From: Palsa-147 sp963771905
GTDB taxonomy: Bacteria; Acidobacteriota; Terriglobia; Acidiferrales; UBA7541
Direction of reading: 5' to 3'
NCBI GenBank assembly: GCA_963771905.1
Contig: CAVYVI010000003.1
Location: 62,001 to 126,000 of the forward strand
Length of the DNA stretch: 64,000 nt
Shown here: positions 51,839-60,370 of the stretch, piece after piece
How positions within the stretch are numbered: position 1 is the first letter of the stretch
Layout: each line of letters opens with the position of its first letter
Position numbers and translations under genes: made by a program
Notes under the pieces: generated by a model
Database searches by the model: none
What the model was told of the DNA's origin: nothing
The model's input: only the letters and a program-made list of their open reading frames with translations

Positions 51839-52777
51839 ATGTCGATCCCTCCGAGCACTGTCCACGACCGTTTCTTTCTAAATCATTTGCAGTCCGTTAA
51901 AGCAAACGGGGAGTGGTATTACAACCAGCGTTTCTTGGGGCGCGGAGGTAACGGGACAGCTTTCTTGGTGACTTGTTCTTCGGGACCGAATATGGGAATG
52001 CAGTTTGTGCTCAAGGTCTTCCACAAGATTAGTGAACCAGCCAGACGGCAAGCATTCCTCGATGAGATAGGCCACTTGAGATCCCTAAATCACCCTGCAA
52101 TAACGAGGATTTTCGACGAGGGCATCTTCACCGCACCCACCGGCATGAAGTACCCATTCGCAGTCATCGAGTTTGTTCCGATCACGGCTCGCAGCCTATT
52201 GGCATCCAAACAGGTCGATCGGCTCCAAGCCATCCGCATTGCCCTCAATTGTCTTTCCGCGATTGAGTGCATGCACAGGGCGGCTGTGCCACTCATTCAC
52301 CGCGACATCAAACCTGAAAATATCCTCATCGGGGAGATGGGATCGAAGCTAGCAGATTTTGGGCTGGTAAAGGCACTCGCGGATCTTCAGGTAGAAGAAA
52401 AAGTGGATGCGCTCAAAGGAACTCAGTGGCCGGGAATGCCGTGGCGATATCGTACGCCGGAGCTTGTCCAAAGGGCTCACAAGCAATCGATACCAATTAC
52501 GCCCAAAAGCGATATCTACCAATTCGGCACCGTCTTTTACGAGCTGTTGACGGGGTTCAATCCTCAGCGCCAGCCAATCAATGTCACAGATCCGATCTGT
52601 TTAGAATTGCGTGAGATCAAAGGACATCAAGGTCAAGAATTGGGTCTCTTGATTAAAGAGATGCTCGCCGAAAAACCATCGAATCGGCCCCCTGCGAAAG
52701 TTTGCCTTAGACGCCTGAACAAAATCCATGAGGCGTACTGTAAATCCCTCTTCAGCGTTACGGGAGAGTTCGTATGA
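51839..52777 (+). CDS. Soluble Ser/Thr protein kinase
   Basis: A 312-residue eukaryotic-like kinase with no transmembrane helix or sensor. Motifs: glycine loop LGRGGNGTAFLV (about 33-44), LKVFHK lysine, HRDIKPENILIGEMG (about 154-168), ADFGLVKAL, WRYRTPELVQ in place of the APE motif, and SDIYQFGTVFYELLTG. ATG 51839 with GGAGG/AGGA just upstream is used rather than the longer frame from 51656. Single-domain kinases beside nucleases occur in defence loci, but no known system is recognised here. Confidence 0.82.
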   Translation: MSIPPSTVHDRFFLNHLQSVKANGEWYYNQRFLGRGGNGTAFLVTCSSGPNMGMQFVLKVFHKISEPARRQAFLDEIGHLRSLNHPAITRIFDEGIFTAPTGMKYPFAVIEFVPITARSLLASKQVDRLQAIRIALNCLSAIECMHRAAVPLIHRDIKPENILIGEMGSKLADFGLVKALADLQVEEKVDALKGTQWPGMPWRYRTPELVQRAHKQSIPITPKSDIYQFGTVFYELLTGFNPQRQPINVTDPICLELREIKGHQGQELGLLIKEMLAEKPSNRPPAKVCLRRLNKIHEAYCKSLFSVTGEFV

Positions 52778-52858
52778 CGGGTTTCTCATCCAGGGTCCAC
52801 ATTCATAGGAATCGGTTTGGCGACCGCAATGGGCCGCTCGCACAGCCGAGGACGGATT

Positions 52859-52875
52859 GTCGGCTACTCGGAAAC
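52859..52875 (+). repeat. 17-nt direct repeat, copy 2
   Basis: GTCGGCTACTCGGAAAC, identical to 50688-50704. The surrounding 52778-53096 has no gene I can support. Confidence 0.75.
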
Positions 52876-53096
52876 TAGCCGCGAGCTGTGTCCGCGGAAG
52901 TCGCTCCGCCCTTTTCGCAAACCGTCTTAGTAATCGACCGCTTTAGGCTTCATGTTCAAGAATCCCTCAGAGCCATGGCTCTCTAACTCATTGAAATTAG
53001 GAAGCGAGATCCATAGAAAATCGGCGTTCGGTATTCATCTGTTTATTGAAGCATGACTATCCGACGTGTTAGCCTCGCAACGTCAGAGGAGAAGAA

Positions 53097-53417
53097 ATGA
53101 GCGACGGTGTCGTCAGCGGGCGGGATACCGCGAGAGTAGAGCCGTGGTCTCGGGTCGCAATTCTTCTCTTTTTTCTTGCTCTCGCACTTGTGCTTTCTCG
53201 CTACCTTACTGGTTCATTCCTGCCCTCTGACCCGAAGCAGTCCCTGATTTTTCAAGGTAGCTTACTACTCATTGTTTTGGGGTCGGCAGTCTTGGAGCAC
53301 AAGTTCACAAAGCCTGCCGACTCAGCCGTCAACGCTCTCATGGGAATTGTTACTCTGATTCCTGTGGCTGCCTGCAATGAACACACCAGTCTTTGCGACG
53401 TCCGAAACTTTTGGTGA
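53097..53417 (+). CDS. Small membrane protein upstream of HerA-like gene
   Basis: 106 residues with hydrophobic segments VAILLFFLALALVLSRYL, SLIFQGSLLLIVLGSAVL and ALMGIVTLIPVAA, so two to three membrane helices. It overlaps the following ATPase gene by 41 nt in another frame, which is long for an operon overlap; the last 15 residues may be a frameshift product. Sharing a transcript with a HerA-like ATPase suggests a membrane anchor, but no family is recognised. Confidence 0.5.
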   Translation: MSDGVVSGRDTARVEPWSRVAILLFFLALALVLSRYLTGSFLPSDPKQSLIFQGSLLLIVLGSAVLEHKFTKPADSAVNALMGIVTLIPVAACNEHTSLCDVRNFW

Positions 53418-53788
53418 GCATCTCGAAATCGGAAAGGCGGGGGATTTTCTTTATGGATTGGTTCCGAGAACTGCCATCAAAGTTGTAGGTCCGTTAATGG
53501 ATTTCATTGATTCACACACCGCCATACTCGGGGTGACAGGCTCCGGTAAGACGGAACTTGCATTCGACATTATCCGCAAGTCCACGGAAAGTAGCATCAA
53601 GGTCGTTTGTATCGACCTCACGTCGCAGTACGCTGGCCGATTGGCAAGTCTAAACCCTGCAAATCTCTCCATTTCAGCTAAGCTTTCTGTGGAGCTAGGG
53701 CAAAAGTTGATGGACGTAGAAACAGGTCAATACGGTGCGGGCGCAGAAAAGAAAGCTCTCAAGACCTTCTCCGACAAACTGAGGGCGG
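53377..53788 (+). pseudogene. HerA/DUF87-like ATPase, 3' truncated by IS3 element
   Basis: About 137 codons of an ATPase remain. The Walker A motif GVTGSGKTEL lies at residues 52-61, preceded by VGPLMDFIDSHTAIL; the strand KVVCIDLTSQYAGRL follows. The Walker B and C-terminal parts are missing because the IS3-family element starts at 53789. HerA-like ATPases drive DNA translocation in repair and in many defence systems. Its continuation is not found on the other side of the IS, where a different gene lies on the opposite strand. Confidence 0.75.
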
Positions 53789-53862
53789 TGACCTGCTCCC
53801 CGAAATTTAGTCCAGCCAAAACTTAGCTTCTCCGGGTATAAGAGCGCGAGAGGAGAAGCGTC

Positions 53863-54129
53863 ATGAAAAGAAGCCGCTTTAGTGAAGAGCAGATCGTTGG
53901 GGTGTTGAAGGAGGCGGAGGCCGGAGTTCCCGTGAAGGACCTCTGCCGCCGGGTGGGTGTCAGTGAAGCGACGTTCTACCACTGGAAGGCGAAGTACGGG
54001 GGCATGGAAGTGAACGAGACCCGGCGGCTCCGTCAGGTGGAGGAAGAGAACGGACGGCTCAAGAAGATCGTGGCGCAGCAGGCGCTGGACCTGGACGCGC
54101 TGAAGGTGGTGCTGTCAAAAAAGTGGTAG
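53863..54129 (+). CDS. IS3-family OrfA (DNA-binding part of transposase)
   Basis: 88 residues: HTH RFSEEQIVGVLKEAEAGVPVKDLCRRVGVSEATFYHWKAKYGG, then a leucine-zipper-like tail (RRLRQVEEENGRLKKIVAQQALD). It ends with the slippery sequence A-AAA-AAG at 54117-54123 in frame 0, followed by TGG and TAG. Slippage by -1 fuses it to OrfB to make the full transposase. Confidence 0.92.
   Translation: MKRSRFSEEQIVGVLKEAEAGVPVKDLCRRVGVSEATFYHWKAKYGGMEVNETRRLRQVEEENGRLKKIVAQQALDLDALKVVLSKKW
54117..54123 (+). promoter_or_regulatory. Programmed -1 frameshift signal (A6G)
   Basis: AAAAAAG placed as A AAA AAG in the OrfA frame, the classic IS3-family slippery heptamer. The -1 frame leads directly into OrfB starting GTG at 54123. 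Confidence 0.8.
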
Positions 54130-55055
54130 GCCCGCGGGCGAAGCGAGAAGCGGTGCGTGTCGTGCGGGAACAAGCAGGGCTGAGCGAGCGACGCGCCTGT
54201 GGGCTGATCGGGATGCACCGCGGGAGCTGGCGGTACCAGCGGAAGGAACGGAACGAAGCGGCGTTGCGGGCTCGGCTGCGCGAGTTGGCAGGGGAGCGTC
54301 CGCGATTCGGCTATCGGCGGCTGTACATTTTCCTGCGACGGGAGAAGACCGAGGACGGATCGCTTCGGTGGCGGGTGAACCACAAGCGAGTGTATCGGCT
54401 GTACCGGGAGGAAGGGCTGGCGATGCAGCGTAGGAGGCGCAAGAAATTTCGATCTGAAGCGCGGGTGCCGTTGGCGCTTCCGACGCGTGCAAATGAGATG
54501 TGGACGATGGACTACACGCATGACCAAATGGCCGGCGGGCGGAAATTCCGAACGCTGAACCTGATGGATGGCTACACGCGAGAGGCCCTGCGGATCGAGC
54601 CGGACACGTCGTTGCCCGGTCTGCGTGTGGTGCGGGTTCTGGAGGGGCTGCGAGAACGACGTGGAACACCGGCAGCAATCCAGGTAGACAATGGAACGGA
54701 GTTCACCAGCCGCGTTGTGGATCAATGGGCGTATCAGAATCAGGTGGCGCTGCACTTCATCGAGCGCGGCAAGCCCACACAGAACGCATTCATCGAAAGC
54801 TTCAACGGGAAGTTCCGCGATGAATGCTTGAACCAGAACTGGTTCGTGGATCTCCGACACGCACGGGAGGTGATCGAGGACTGGCGAGTGGATTACAACA
54901 CGGTGCGCCCGCACAGCAGTCTGGGCTATCGAACGCCGGAAGAGTTCGCGGCAAGTGTGGCCGCACGACCGGCGTCTCCCCCCACGCCGGTCGTCTCTAT
55001 CGACCCAGCATGGGCCGGATCGGATGTGCAGGAACCCCGGAGTGCTAACTTATGA
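54123..55055 (+). CDS. IS3-family transposase OrfB (DDE integrase core)
   Basis: 310 residues with the N-terminal HTH_21-like region (RPRFGYRRLYIFLRREK), and the rve integrase core: first Asp in MWTMDYTHDQ, second Asp in IQVDNGTEF, Glu in AFIESFNGKFRDECL, all 35 residues apart in the last pair as expected. It ends in RPHSSLGYRTPEEF, common to the family, plus a longer tail. It looks intact and is probably active. Confidence 0.93.
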   Translation: MVGPRAKREAVRVVREQAGLSERRACGLIGMHRGSWRYQRKERNEAALRARLRELAGERPRFGYRRLYIFLRREKTEDGSLRWRVNHKRVYRLYREEGLAMQRRRRKKFRSEARVPLALPTRANEMWTMDYTHDQMAGGRKFRTLNLMDGYTREALRIEPDTSLPGLRVVRVLEGLRERRGTPAAIQVDNGTEFTSRVVDQWAYQNQVALHFIERGKPTQNAFIESFNGKFRDECLNQNWFVDLRHAREVIEDWRVDYNTVRPHSSLGYRTPEEFAASVAARPASPPTPVVSIDPAWAGSDVQEPRSANL

Positions 55056-55081
55056 CTGGACCAAAAACGGGGGGCAGGTCA

Positions 55082-55790
55082 GTGACTATTCCAGTGATCT
55101 TTCTGTCTTGGGGATTGCGAACGAGCACGTAACCATGTTTCACAATGGTTGGTATGGCATCGAACAGCGTGCCATTGCCGTCTACGACTTGTGCATCTTC
55201 TCGGCAATTCTGAACCTTACAACACTCACCACCGATGGCATACCGAGAGGCGATGGACTTCCAAGAGATCATGCCTTTGACTTCACGCTCGCCGTGCATG
55301 ATCGGAAGCTGTGAGTAGTCGAACTGCAACATCATCGTCACGGCTTTCTTCAGGAGGTCGTCCTGACCAACTGTGGTCAAAGCTTTATTTGCGGCGGGGA
55401 GGCTTCCAATCCTGAACGTGGGGTCTGCTGGCTCGCTCAGTACAGTCTCCACGACTCCTTCAGTTGCCACAACAATTGTGTGTTGGTGGCCTTCGTGTAA
55501 TCCGGGCTGTTGCGAATCAATCTCGTCCTGCTCTGCGTCGGACAATGATTGTTCTTCGTCGAGTTCATCCCCTTGGACGATCTCCGCATCACCAACGGGA
55601 GCGACAGTGGCGACAAGGTTGCTGGCATCCTTAAACCGGATTCGAATCTTCTTGTCGATCCAGACGGATTCGAAATCCGGGTCAGTCACCAGACCTAAAC
55701 TGTCTAAACCTGTTCTGATGTCATGTACCTTGTTGAGACCACGGCGCTCAGCTTTGAACATTCGAAGAAGCTCGCGGACAGTGATGCGGT
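55082..55790 (-). pseudogene. CBS-domain protein, truncated at both ends by IS elements
   Basis: About 236 codons survive. The N-terminal ITVRELLRMFKAERRGLNKV...DPDFESVWID matches proteins with a small winged domain before paired CBS domains. The CBS pair covers RIGSLPAANKALTTVGQDDLLKKAVTMMLQFDYSQLPI and CKVQNCREDAQVVDGNGTLFDAIPTIVKHGYVLVRN...ITGIVTDL. CBS pairs bind adenosyl nucleotides. The 3' end is cut at the first IS3 element (55081) and the 5' end at the second (55791); apparent codons beyond are IS sequence. Confidence 0.75.
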
Positions 55791-55836
55791 TGACGTGACC
55801 GGGCCGAGGTTTTAGTCCAAGAGAAGTGAGAGCGTT

Positions 55837-56703
55837 TTATATCACAGCCATAGGCTGTGAAGATGGATTTGCTCCCCAGGGGCTATAGGCCGCCGGGGCA
55901 GGCGGCCTATAGCCGAGCGCCGAGTGCGGCCTCTTCGTGTTGTACTCCACACGCCATTTCTCGATTACCACCTGTGCCTCCCTTAGCGAATAGAAAATCT
56001 CTCCGTTCAGACACTCGTCTCGCAACTTTCCGTTGAAGCTTTCGCAGTAGCCGTTCTCCCAGGGACTCCCCGGCTCGATGTACAACGTTCCCGTCCCCAC
56101 ATTCCCCAGCCACTTCCGCAGTTCCTTCGCGACGAATTCCGGTCCGTTGTCCGAGCGAATGTTCTCCGGGATTCCTCGCCACAGCATCACGTCCGCCAGC
56201 GCCTCGATTACCTCGTAGCTTCCCAACCGTCGTGCCACGCGGATCGCCAGACACTCTCGCGTGTATTCATCAATCAGCGTCAGCATCCGCAGCGTTCTTC
56301 CGTCGTGCGTCATCGCACTGACGAAGTCGTAGCTCCAAACATGATTCGCCCGCTCCGGCCGAAGCCGTACACACGATCCGTCATTCAGCCAGAGCCTTCT
56401 CCGCGCCCTTTGTCTTGTGGGCACTTTCAGCCCCTCGCGCCGCCAGATGCGCTGTACCCGATCCTTCCCCACCTGCCAACCAGCCATCCGCAACAGCGCC
56501 GTAATCCGACGGTATCCGTAGCGCCCGTATTCACTGGCCAGTGCTACGATCGCTTCCGTCAGCGCCTCTTCGTCGATCCTCTGGATCGCGGTATAGCGTT
56601 GTGTCCTGCGCCACTGCCCCAGCAGCCGACAGGCATGCCGCTCGCTCACTTCGTACTTTTCGCGTGCATGCTCCACCGCACAACGCCGCCGCTCAGGGCT
56701 CAC
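55837..56703 (-). CDS. IS3-family transposase OrfB
   Basis: 288 residues: EYGRYGYRRITALLRMAGWQV (HTH_21), rve core with Asp in VWSYDFVSAM, Asp in IRSDNGPEF, and Glu in GYCESFNGKLRDECLNGE, then the family ending KRPHSALGYRPPAP. The start is GTG 56703, overlapping the OrfA stop (GTGA), so translation is coupled. It appears intact. Confidence 0.93.
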   Translation of the reverse strand: MSPERRRCAVEHAREKYEVSERHACRLLGQWRRTQRYTAIQRIDEEALTEAIVALASEYGRYGYRRITALLRMAGWQVGKDRVQRIWRREGLKVPTRQRARRRLWLNDGSCVRLRPERANHVWSYDFVSAMTHDGRTLRMLTLIDEYTRECLAIRVARRLGSYEVIEALADVMLWRGIPENIRSDNGPEFVAKELRKWLGNVGTGTLYIEPGSPWENGYCESFNGKLRDECLNGEIFYSLREAQVVIEKWRVEYNTKRPHSALGYRPPAPAAYSPWGANPSSQPMAVI

Positions 56704-57011
56704 AAGTTTCCCGAGGCCACATCCTTCAGGATCTGCTTCTCCAGCGACAGCTCCGCCACCAAACGCTTCAGCTTCGCGTTCTCTCGCTCCAGCTCCTTCA
56801 TCCGTTTCGCTTGATTCAGCTTCAGACCCCCATATTCCTTTCGCCAGCGGTAGTAGGTCTGTATGGTGATTTCTGCCTCCTTGCAGGCTTGCGGGGTGGG
56901 CTTTCCGTTTGCAATTCCTACTTCAATCTGACGCAGCAACGTCACGATCTGCTCTGCTATGTATCTCTTGATTGGCATGTCCAGCTCTCCTTTAGAGTGA
57001 TTTTCTCTCAC
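56700..57011 (-). CDS. IS3-family OrfA
   Basis: 103 residues: a helix-turn-helix transposase_8-like segment (AEQIVTLLRQIEVGIANGKPTPQACKEAEITIQTYYRWRKEYGGL) and a coiled-coil ARLKRLVAELSLEKQIL. The last codons overlap OrfB by 4 nt. The first residues before MPIKRYIAEQ may be untranslated; ATG at 56979 is a good alternative start. Confidence 0.88.
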   Translation of the reverse strand: MRENHSKGELDMPIKRYIAEQIVTLLRQIEVGIANGKPTPQACKEAEITIQTYYRWRKEYGGLKLNQAKRMKELERENAKLKRLVAELSLEKQILKDVASGNL

Positions 57012-57043
57012 TCCCGCTGGACTAATTCAAGCCGGTCACGTCA

Positions 57044-57576
57044 TAACCCACTTCATCCAGCGCGATCACGTCGTAACACATCCATCGTGCCAGTACGCGA
57101 CGCACTCCGTTATGCTGGCCGGCTTCCACCAACTCGTTCACCAAGTTCGCCGCCGTCGTAAAACGCACTCTGCGCTTCTGGCGGCATGCCGCCACGCACA
57201 GCCCCGATGCCAGATGCGTCTTGCCCGTTCCGCATTCGCCGATCAGCACCACCGGTTCGGCCCGCGTGATGTAGCCGCCTTCGGCCAGTTCGCGAATCTT
57301 CGCCGCTGGAATTTGTGGCGCTCGCGCGAACTCGAACTCTTCCAGCGTCTTCATCCGTGGCAGCTTGGCATCGTGCAGCCGGTGCGCGATCGCGTGCCGG
57401 TCACGCTCTTCGCTCTCCATCGCCAGCAATGCTTCGAGGTAACCGATGTGGCTGCGATTTTCTTTCACCGCTTGTTCCGCCAACTGCACGAAGTTCGCGC
57501 CCACCACCGGCACCTCCACCGCCTTGCAAAACTGCCGCACCGAAGCGTGCTCCAGAGCTTGTGCTTGTTGGTTCAT
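57044..57576 (-). pseudogene. istB: IS21 helper ATPase IstB, 3' truncated
   Basis: About 178 codons of an AAA+ DnaC-like ATPase remain. N-terminal ENRSHIGYLEALLAMESEERD, Walker A LIGECGTGKTHLASGL (with Cys where Pro or Asn is usual), and Walker B VIALDEVGYD just before the break. About 70 C-terminal residues are lost to the IS3 element. The start overlaps the istA stop by 4 nt, the usual istAB coupling. Confidence 0.88.
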
Positions 57577-59105
57577 GGCCGCACCGCCCCGAGCAACTGG
57601 TCATAGTCGTTCAGCGCGGGCAAGGGCCGCTCGTACCGTTGCAACAAACCGATCTCCGGAAGCGCTCGCTCGCCGTGGGTCAGCGTGCCGGCCACCAGCA
57701 AATGCCGCACCGCCGCCGCATCCGTGCAACCCAGCGTCAACGCTTGCTCAATCCCTTTCCGCAGCGCTTCCCATCCGTGTTGCGGGCCCAGGCGCAGCAG
57801 TTCGATCATCTCGCGCGTACCTTCTTGCTTCCCGTGCCGCTCCCGCAAGCTCTGCCACAACTTGTCGAAACTCTCCGGCCAGCGCCCGCGTTCTCGCCAC
57901 TGCTGCAAGGGTGTCGATCCCGCCAGCGCGCCCGGTTTTCTTTCCAGCACGTCCAAGTAATGCTCCAGATCCAACACCGCCTGATGCCGCGCGAAACTAC
58001 GTTCGTGCCGCGCCACGCAGCGTTGTTCGTACCACACTTCCACATAAGCAGGCAGCAGCCGTGCCTGCGTCTTCGTCCCCGCCCGCAGCGGCACCGAGTA
58101 GCGATTCGTCCGCACTTTCACGCAGCCTTGGCCATCCACCACCGGAAAACTCGTTTCCGCCAACTCGAACCCTTCACTGAGTAAAGGCAGCAGATGTTCG
58201 CGCTCGATGCCCATGGCCTCACCCACCGAGAGCGGCTTCCCGTGAATCCGCCGCTGTTCCTCCTGCTGGCAGCACGCACGCAAATATTCATTCAAAGCGG
58301 CCAGATCTTTTACTTTCGGCACCGGCACCAGGTGGTTCCGCCGGAAATAACCCACTTCACCTTCCACGCCGCCCTTTTCGTTGCCGCGCGCCGGGTTGCA
58401 AAACTCCGTCTGGAATCCCCAGTGCGAACGAAAAACGATCAGCCGGTCGGTCTCCTCCCGCTGGTAGCCGCGCAAAATCTTTTTCACCGCGCTCTTCAGG
58501 TTGTCGTAGCGCAGCCGCTTGAACACCCCACCGAAATAGTGAAAGGCCTGCTCGTGCGCTTCCAGAAACGCTTGCTGCGTGGCATGGAAATACGCGGTGT
58601 GAAACGCCCCGCCGCCCGCCATGCTGCGCATCGTGAAAAAATGTGTGGTCTCCCGGCCCTCCTCGAACTCCACCGCGGCTTCGTACCAATCCACCTGGGC
58701 CTCCACGCCCCAGTCGTAACTCTGCGGCACGAACGTCTCGCGCGCCGCCACACCCAGCTCCTGCCTGCGCCGCCGCACGTAGCGCCGCACTGTGGCTTCC
58801 GCCACGCGCACTTCGGGATGCTCCTGGCCAATCCGCTGCCAGATGCGGTGCGCCGTGTGCCGCTGCTTGCGTGGCGCTTCCCGATCGCTCTGCAAAATCC
58901 CGTCAATGAACTCGCGCACCAGCCCCAGCTTCGGGCTGCTCCTCGCTGGTGTCTTTCGCTCCGGCGGTATCGCGCTGGCCAGCGCTTGCCGCACCATGCG
59001 CCGATGCGTATTCAACTTCTTCGCCACTCCTTGGATCGTGCCCACTCCAAATCGGTACTCCCGACGTATCTCCTCGAACAGTTCCACTTTGCGTCTCCTG
59101 TCCAT
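57573..59105 (-). CDS. istA: IS21-family transposase IstA
   Basis: A 510-residue transposase. The N-terminal HTH (FGVGTIQGVAKKLNTHRRMVRQAL) is followed by the integrase core: QVDWYEAAVEF (first Asp), RLRYDNLKSAV (second Asp), and Glu in NEKGGVEGEVGYFRRNHLVP, then the C-terminal beta domain VKVRTNRYSVPL. The reading frame is intact, but the partner istB is cut, so the element probably no longer transposes by itself. Confidence 0.93.
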   Translation of the reverse strand: MDRRRKVELFEEIRREYRFGVGTIQGVAKKLNTHRRMVRQALASAIPPERKTPARSSPKLGLVREFIDGILQSDREAPRKQRHTAHRIWQRIGQEHPEVRVAEATVRRYVRRRRQELGVAARETFVPQSYDWGVEAQVDWYEAAVEFEEGRETTHFFTMRSMAGGGAFHTAYFHATQQAFLEAHEQAFHYFGGVFKRLRYDNLKSAVKKILRGYQREETDRLIVFRSHWGFQTEFCNPARGNEKGGVEGEVGYFRRNHLVPVPKVKDLAALNEYLRACCQQEEQRRIHGKPLSVGEAMGIEREHLLPLLSEGFELAETSFPVVDGQGCVKVRTNRYSVPLRAGTKTQARLLPAYVEVWYEQRCVARHERSFARHQAVLDLEHYLDVLERKPGALAGSTPLQQWRERGRWPESFDKLWQSLRERHGKQEGTREMIELLRLGPQHGWEALRKGIEQALTLGCTDAAAVRHLLVAGTLTHGERALPEIGLLQRYERPLPALNDYDQLLGAVRP

Positions 59106-59188
59106 CGGCCCCCCGTCGTTACCGCTGACAGGTTAGGCCGTTCGTGATGTACAGGGTGGGCCAAATCAAATGCGCGAAGTGGACCAGC

Positions 59189-59980
59189 TCAGAGTAGCGA
59201 AATCATGATCATCACAGATGTGCCGACTGCTCCAGAATTCGGGGAAATCGATGTGATTGCAAGGTTTTCGATCACCGTAAATTGCACGGCATTGCTGGTT
59301 ACGCCATTCATGGTGAGGCTTACAGGGCCGCTTGTCGTGCCCACGGTTACATAGACGCTAACGCTCGTGTCACTCCAAGAGACAACGCTCGCAGTCACAC
59401 CGTTGAACTTTACGTAGCTGCTCCCTTGGGATGCTCCGAAACCGTAGCCGGTCAAGATGACTTCGCCGGCAATTGGAGCCGCTGACGGCATCAGACTGTT
59501 GAGAACTGGATTGTAAGCAGAGAATATGATGTCGGAATTGCTCGGGACAGAATTCACCGTTACGACGACCGGGCCCGTCATGATGTTACTCGGCACAGTG
59601 GCGACGATTTGCGCGTTGCTCCAGCTTGTGACTGACAAGGGCAACGCTCCGTTGAAAGTGACCGCGCTGGTGCCTTGCGTGGTGCCAAAGCTTGTCCCGT
59701 TAGCAGTGACGACCGTCCCAACCGGTCCAGCCGTGGGAGAAATACTGGTGACCAGAGGCATGAGTCCTGAAGTGAATGAAAGGTTGTCGATTGTAGCGGT
59801 AGTCAGTGCCGAATTGTAGTCACTGCTGACGGCGAGGCCAACGTACACATTCTGCGCCATCGTGAGAGTCTGACTCGACCCCAGTTGAGTCCACGTCGAA
59901 CCGTTTGGGGAAGAATACGCAGTAAAAATATTTCCGCTTCGAACGAGCTTTACCCAATAGGGAAGAGGAACTGGCGTGTC
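59189..59980 (-). pseudogene. IPT/TIG-domain surface protein fragment
   Basis: About 263 codons open between a stop at 59981-59983 and 59189, without a proper start. The first part (PYWVKLVRSGNIFTAYSSPNGSTWTQLGS...MAQNVYVGLAVSSDYNSALTTATIDNLSF) is a concanavalin/LamG-like module; three IPT/TIG Ig-like repeats follow (each with ITSISPTAGPVGTVVT, VTFNGA, VVVTV strands), the last cut at GTSVMI. Such modules form the N-terminal half of acidobacterial RHS proteins, so it is probably a piece of the RHS locus beside it. Confidence 0.65.
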
Positions 59981-59991
59981 CTACCCACTCC

Positions 59992-60032
59992 CCATGCCGA
60001 AGGCATGGCTCTTCCAGCGCTCTTCGGCGCTG
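59992..60032 (+). repeat. Two adjacent hairpins at fragment junction
   Basis: CCATGCC-GAA-GGCATGG (59992-60008) and CAGCGC-TCTTCG-GCGCTG (60015-60032) are perfect inverted repeats lying between the TIG fragment and the RHS toxin locus. They may be a REP-like element or terminator for the minus-strand toxin/immunity transcript. Confidence 0.5.
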
Positions 60033-60060
60033 CCAGTTAACCGCGCCAAACCAGGGATGC

Positions 60061-60366
60061 TCAGCGCGTTGTAGCTTCTGTACGTGGCGTCCGGCGATTC
60101 CGAATGGCGGTGGAGAGCCTAGTCCAGCAGAACCAAACCGCGAAACTTACCAGATACCACCATAGCGTCCCGATTGTTCCAAAAAGGATCAACGGACGGT
60201 CGTGATTGTAAGCCAAGGCTAGGATAAAAGCCGACGCTGGCGCATCGATCCAGAACAGGTATCTCCAAGCGGACTCGGCACCTGCCAAAGCGATGCTCAG
60301 GCAGGCGCAAAGATGTAGGGCGGGCAGTAGATGCACGCAGACAGAACGCACGGGTGATCTCGTCAT
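60061..60366 (-). CDS. Candidate immunity protein, three- to four-helix membrane protein
   Basis: 101 residues from ATG 60366, 4 nt after the RHS toxin stop, with AGGTGA just upstream. Hydrophobic segments: VHLLPALHLCACLSIALAG, WIDAPASAFILALAY, LILFGTIGTLWWYLVSFAVWF; the ends are basic. It matches no family I know. Position directly after a polymorphic toxin gene, tight spacing and membrane nature fit an immunity protein against a membrane-attacking phospholipase (inference). A longer frame from 60483 overlaps the toxin gene and is not preferred. Confidence 0.5.
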   Translation of the reverse strand: MTRSPVRSVCVHLLPALHLCACLSIALAGAESAWRYLFWIDAPASAFILALAYNHDRPLILFGTIGTLWWYLVSFAVWFCWTRLSTAIRNRRTPRTEATTR

Positions 60367-60370
60367 AGTT

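Larger units (their letters stand above)
53789..55081 (+). mobile_element. IS3-family insertion sequence, copy 1
   Basis: 1293 bp with terminal inverted repeats beginning TGACCTGCTCCCCG on the left and TGACCTGCCCCCCG on the right (inward), both followed by a GTCCAG block. It has overlapping orfA and orfB and an A6G frameshift signal. No matching 3-4 bp target duplication is seen (CGG left, GTG right). Each flank holds a truncated gene of a different kind, so the element probably took part in a deletion or recombination. Confidence 0.9.
55791..57043 (-). mobile_element. IS3-family insertion sequence, copy 2 (different subgroup)
   Basis: 1253 bp with inverted ends TGACGTGACCGG on both sides and a TTTTAGTCCA / ATTAGTCCA block inside. 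Encodes orfA and orfB on the minus strand with a 4-nt GTGA overlap rather than an A6G slip site. No target duplication is visible (GGT left, TAA right). It is inserted in or joined to the 3' part of istB of an IS21-family element on its right. Confidence 0.88.
57044..59130 (-). mobile_element. IS21-family element, 3' end lost
   Basis: Holds istA and most of istB. One terminal end, TGTCAGCGGTAACGACG (59130 downward, minus strand), fits IS21-type ends and lies just before the istA start. The other end is missing because the istB gene runs into the second IS3 element at 57043. Confidence 0.85.
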
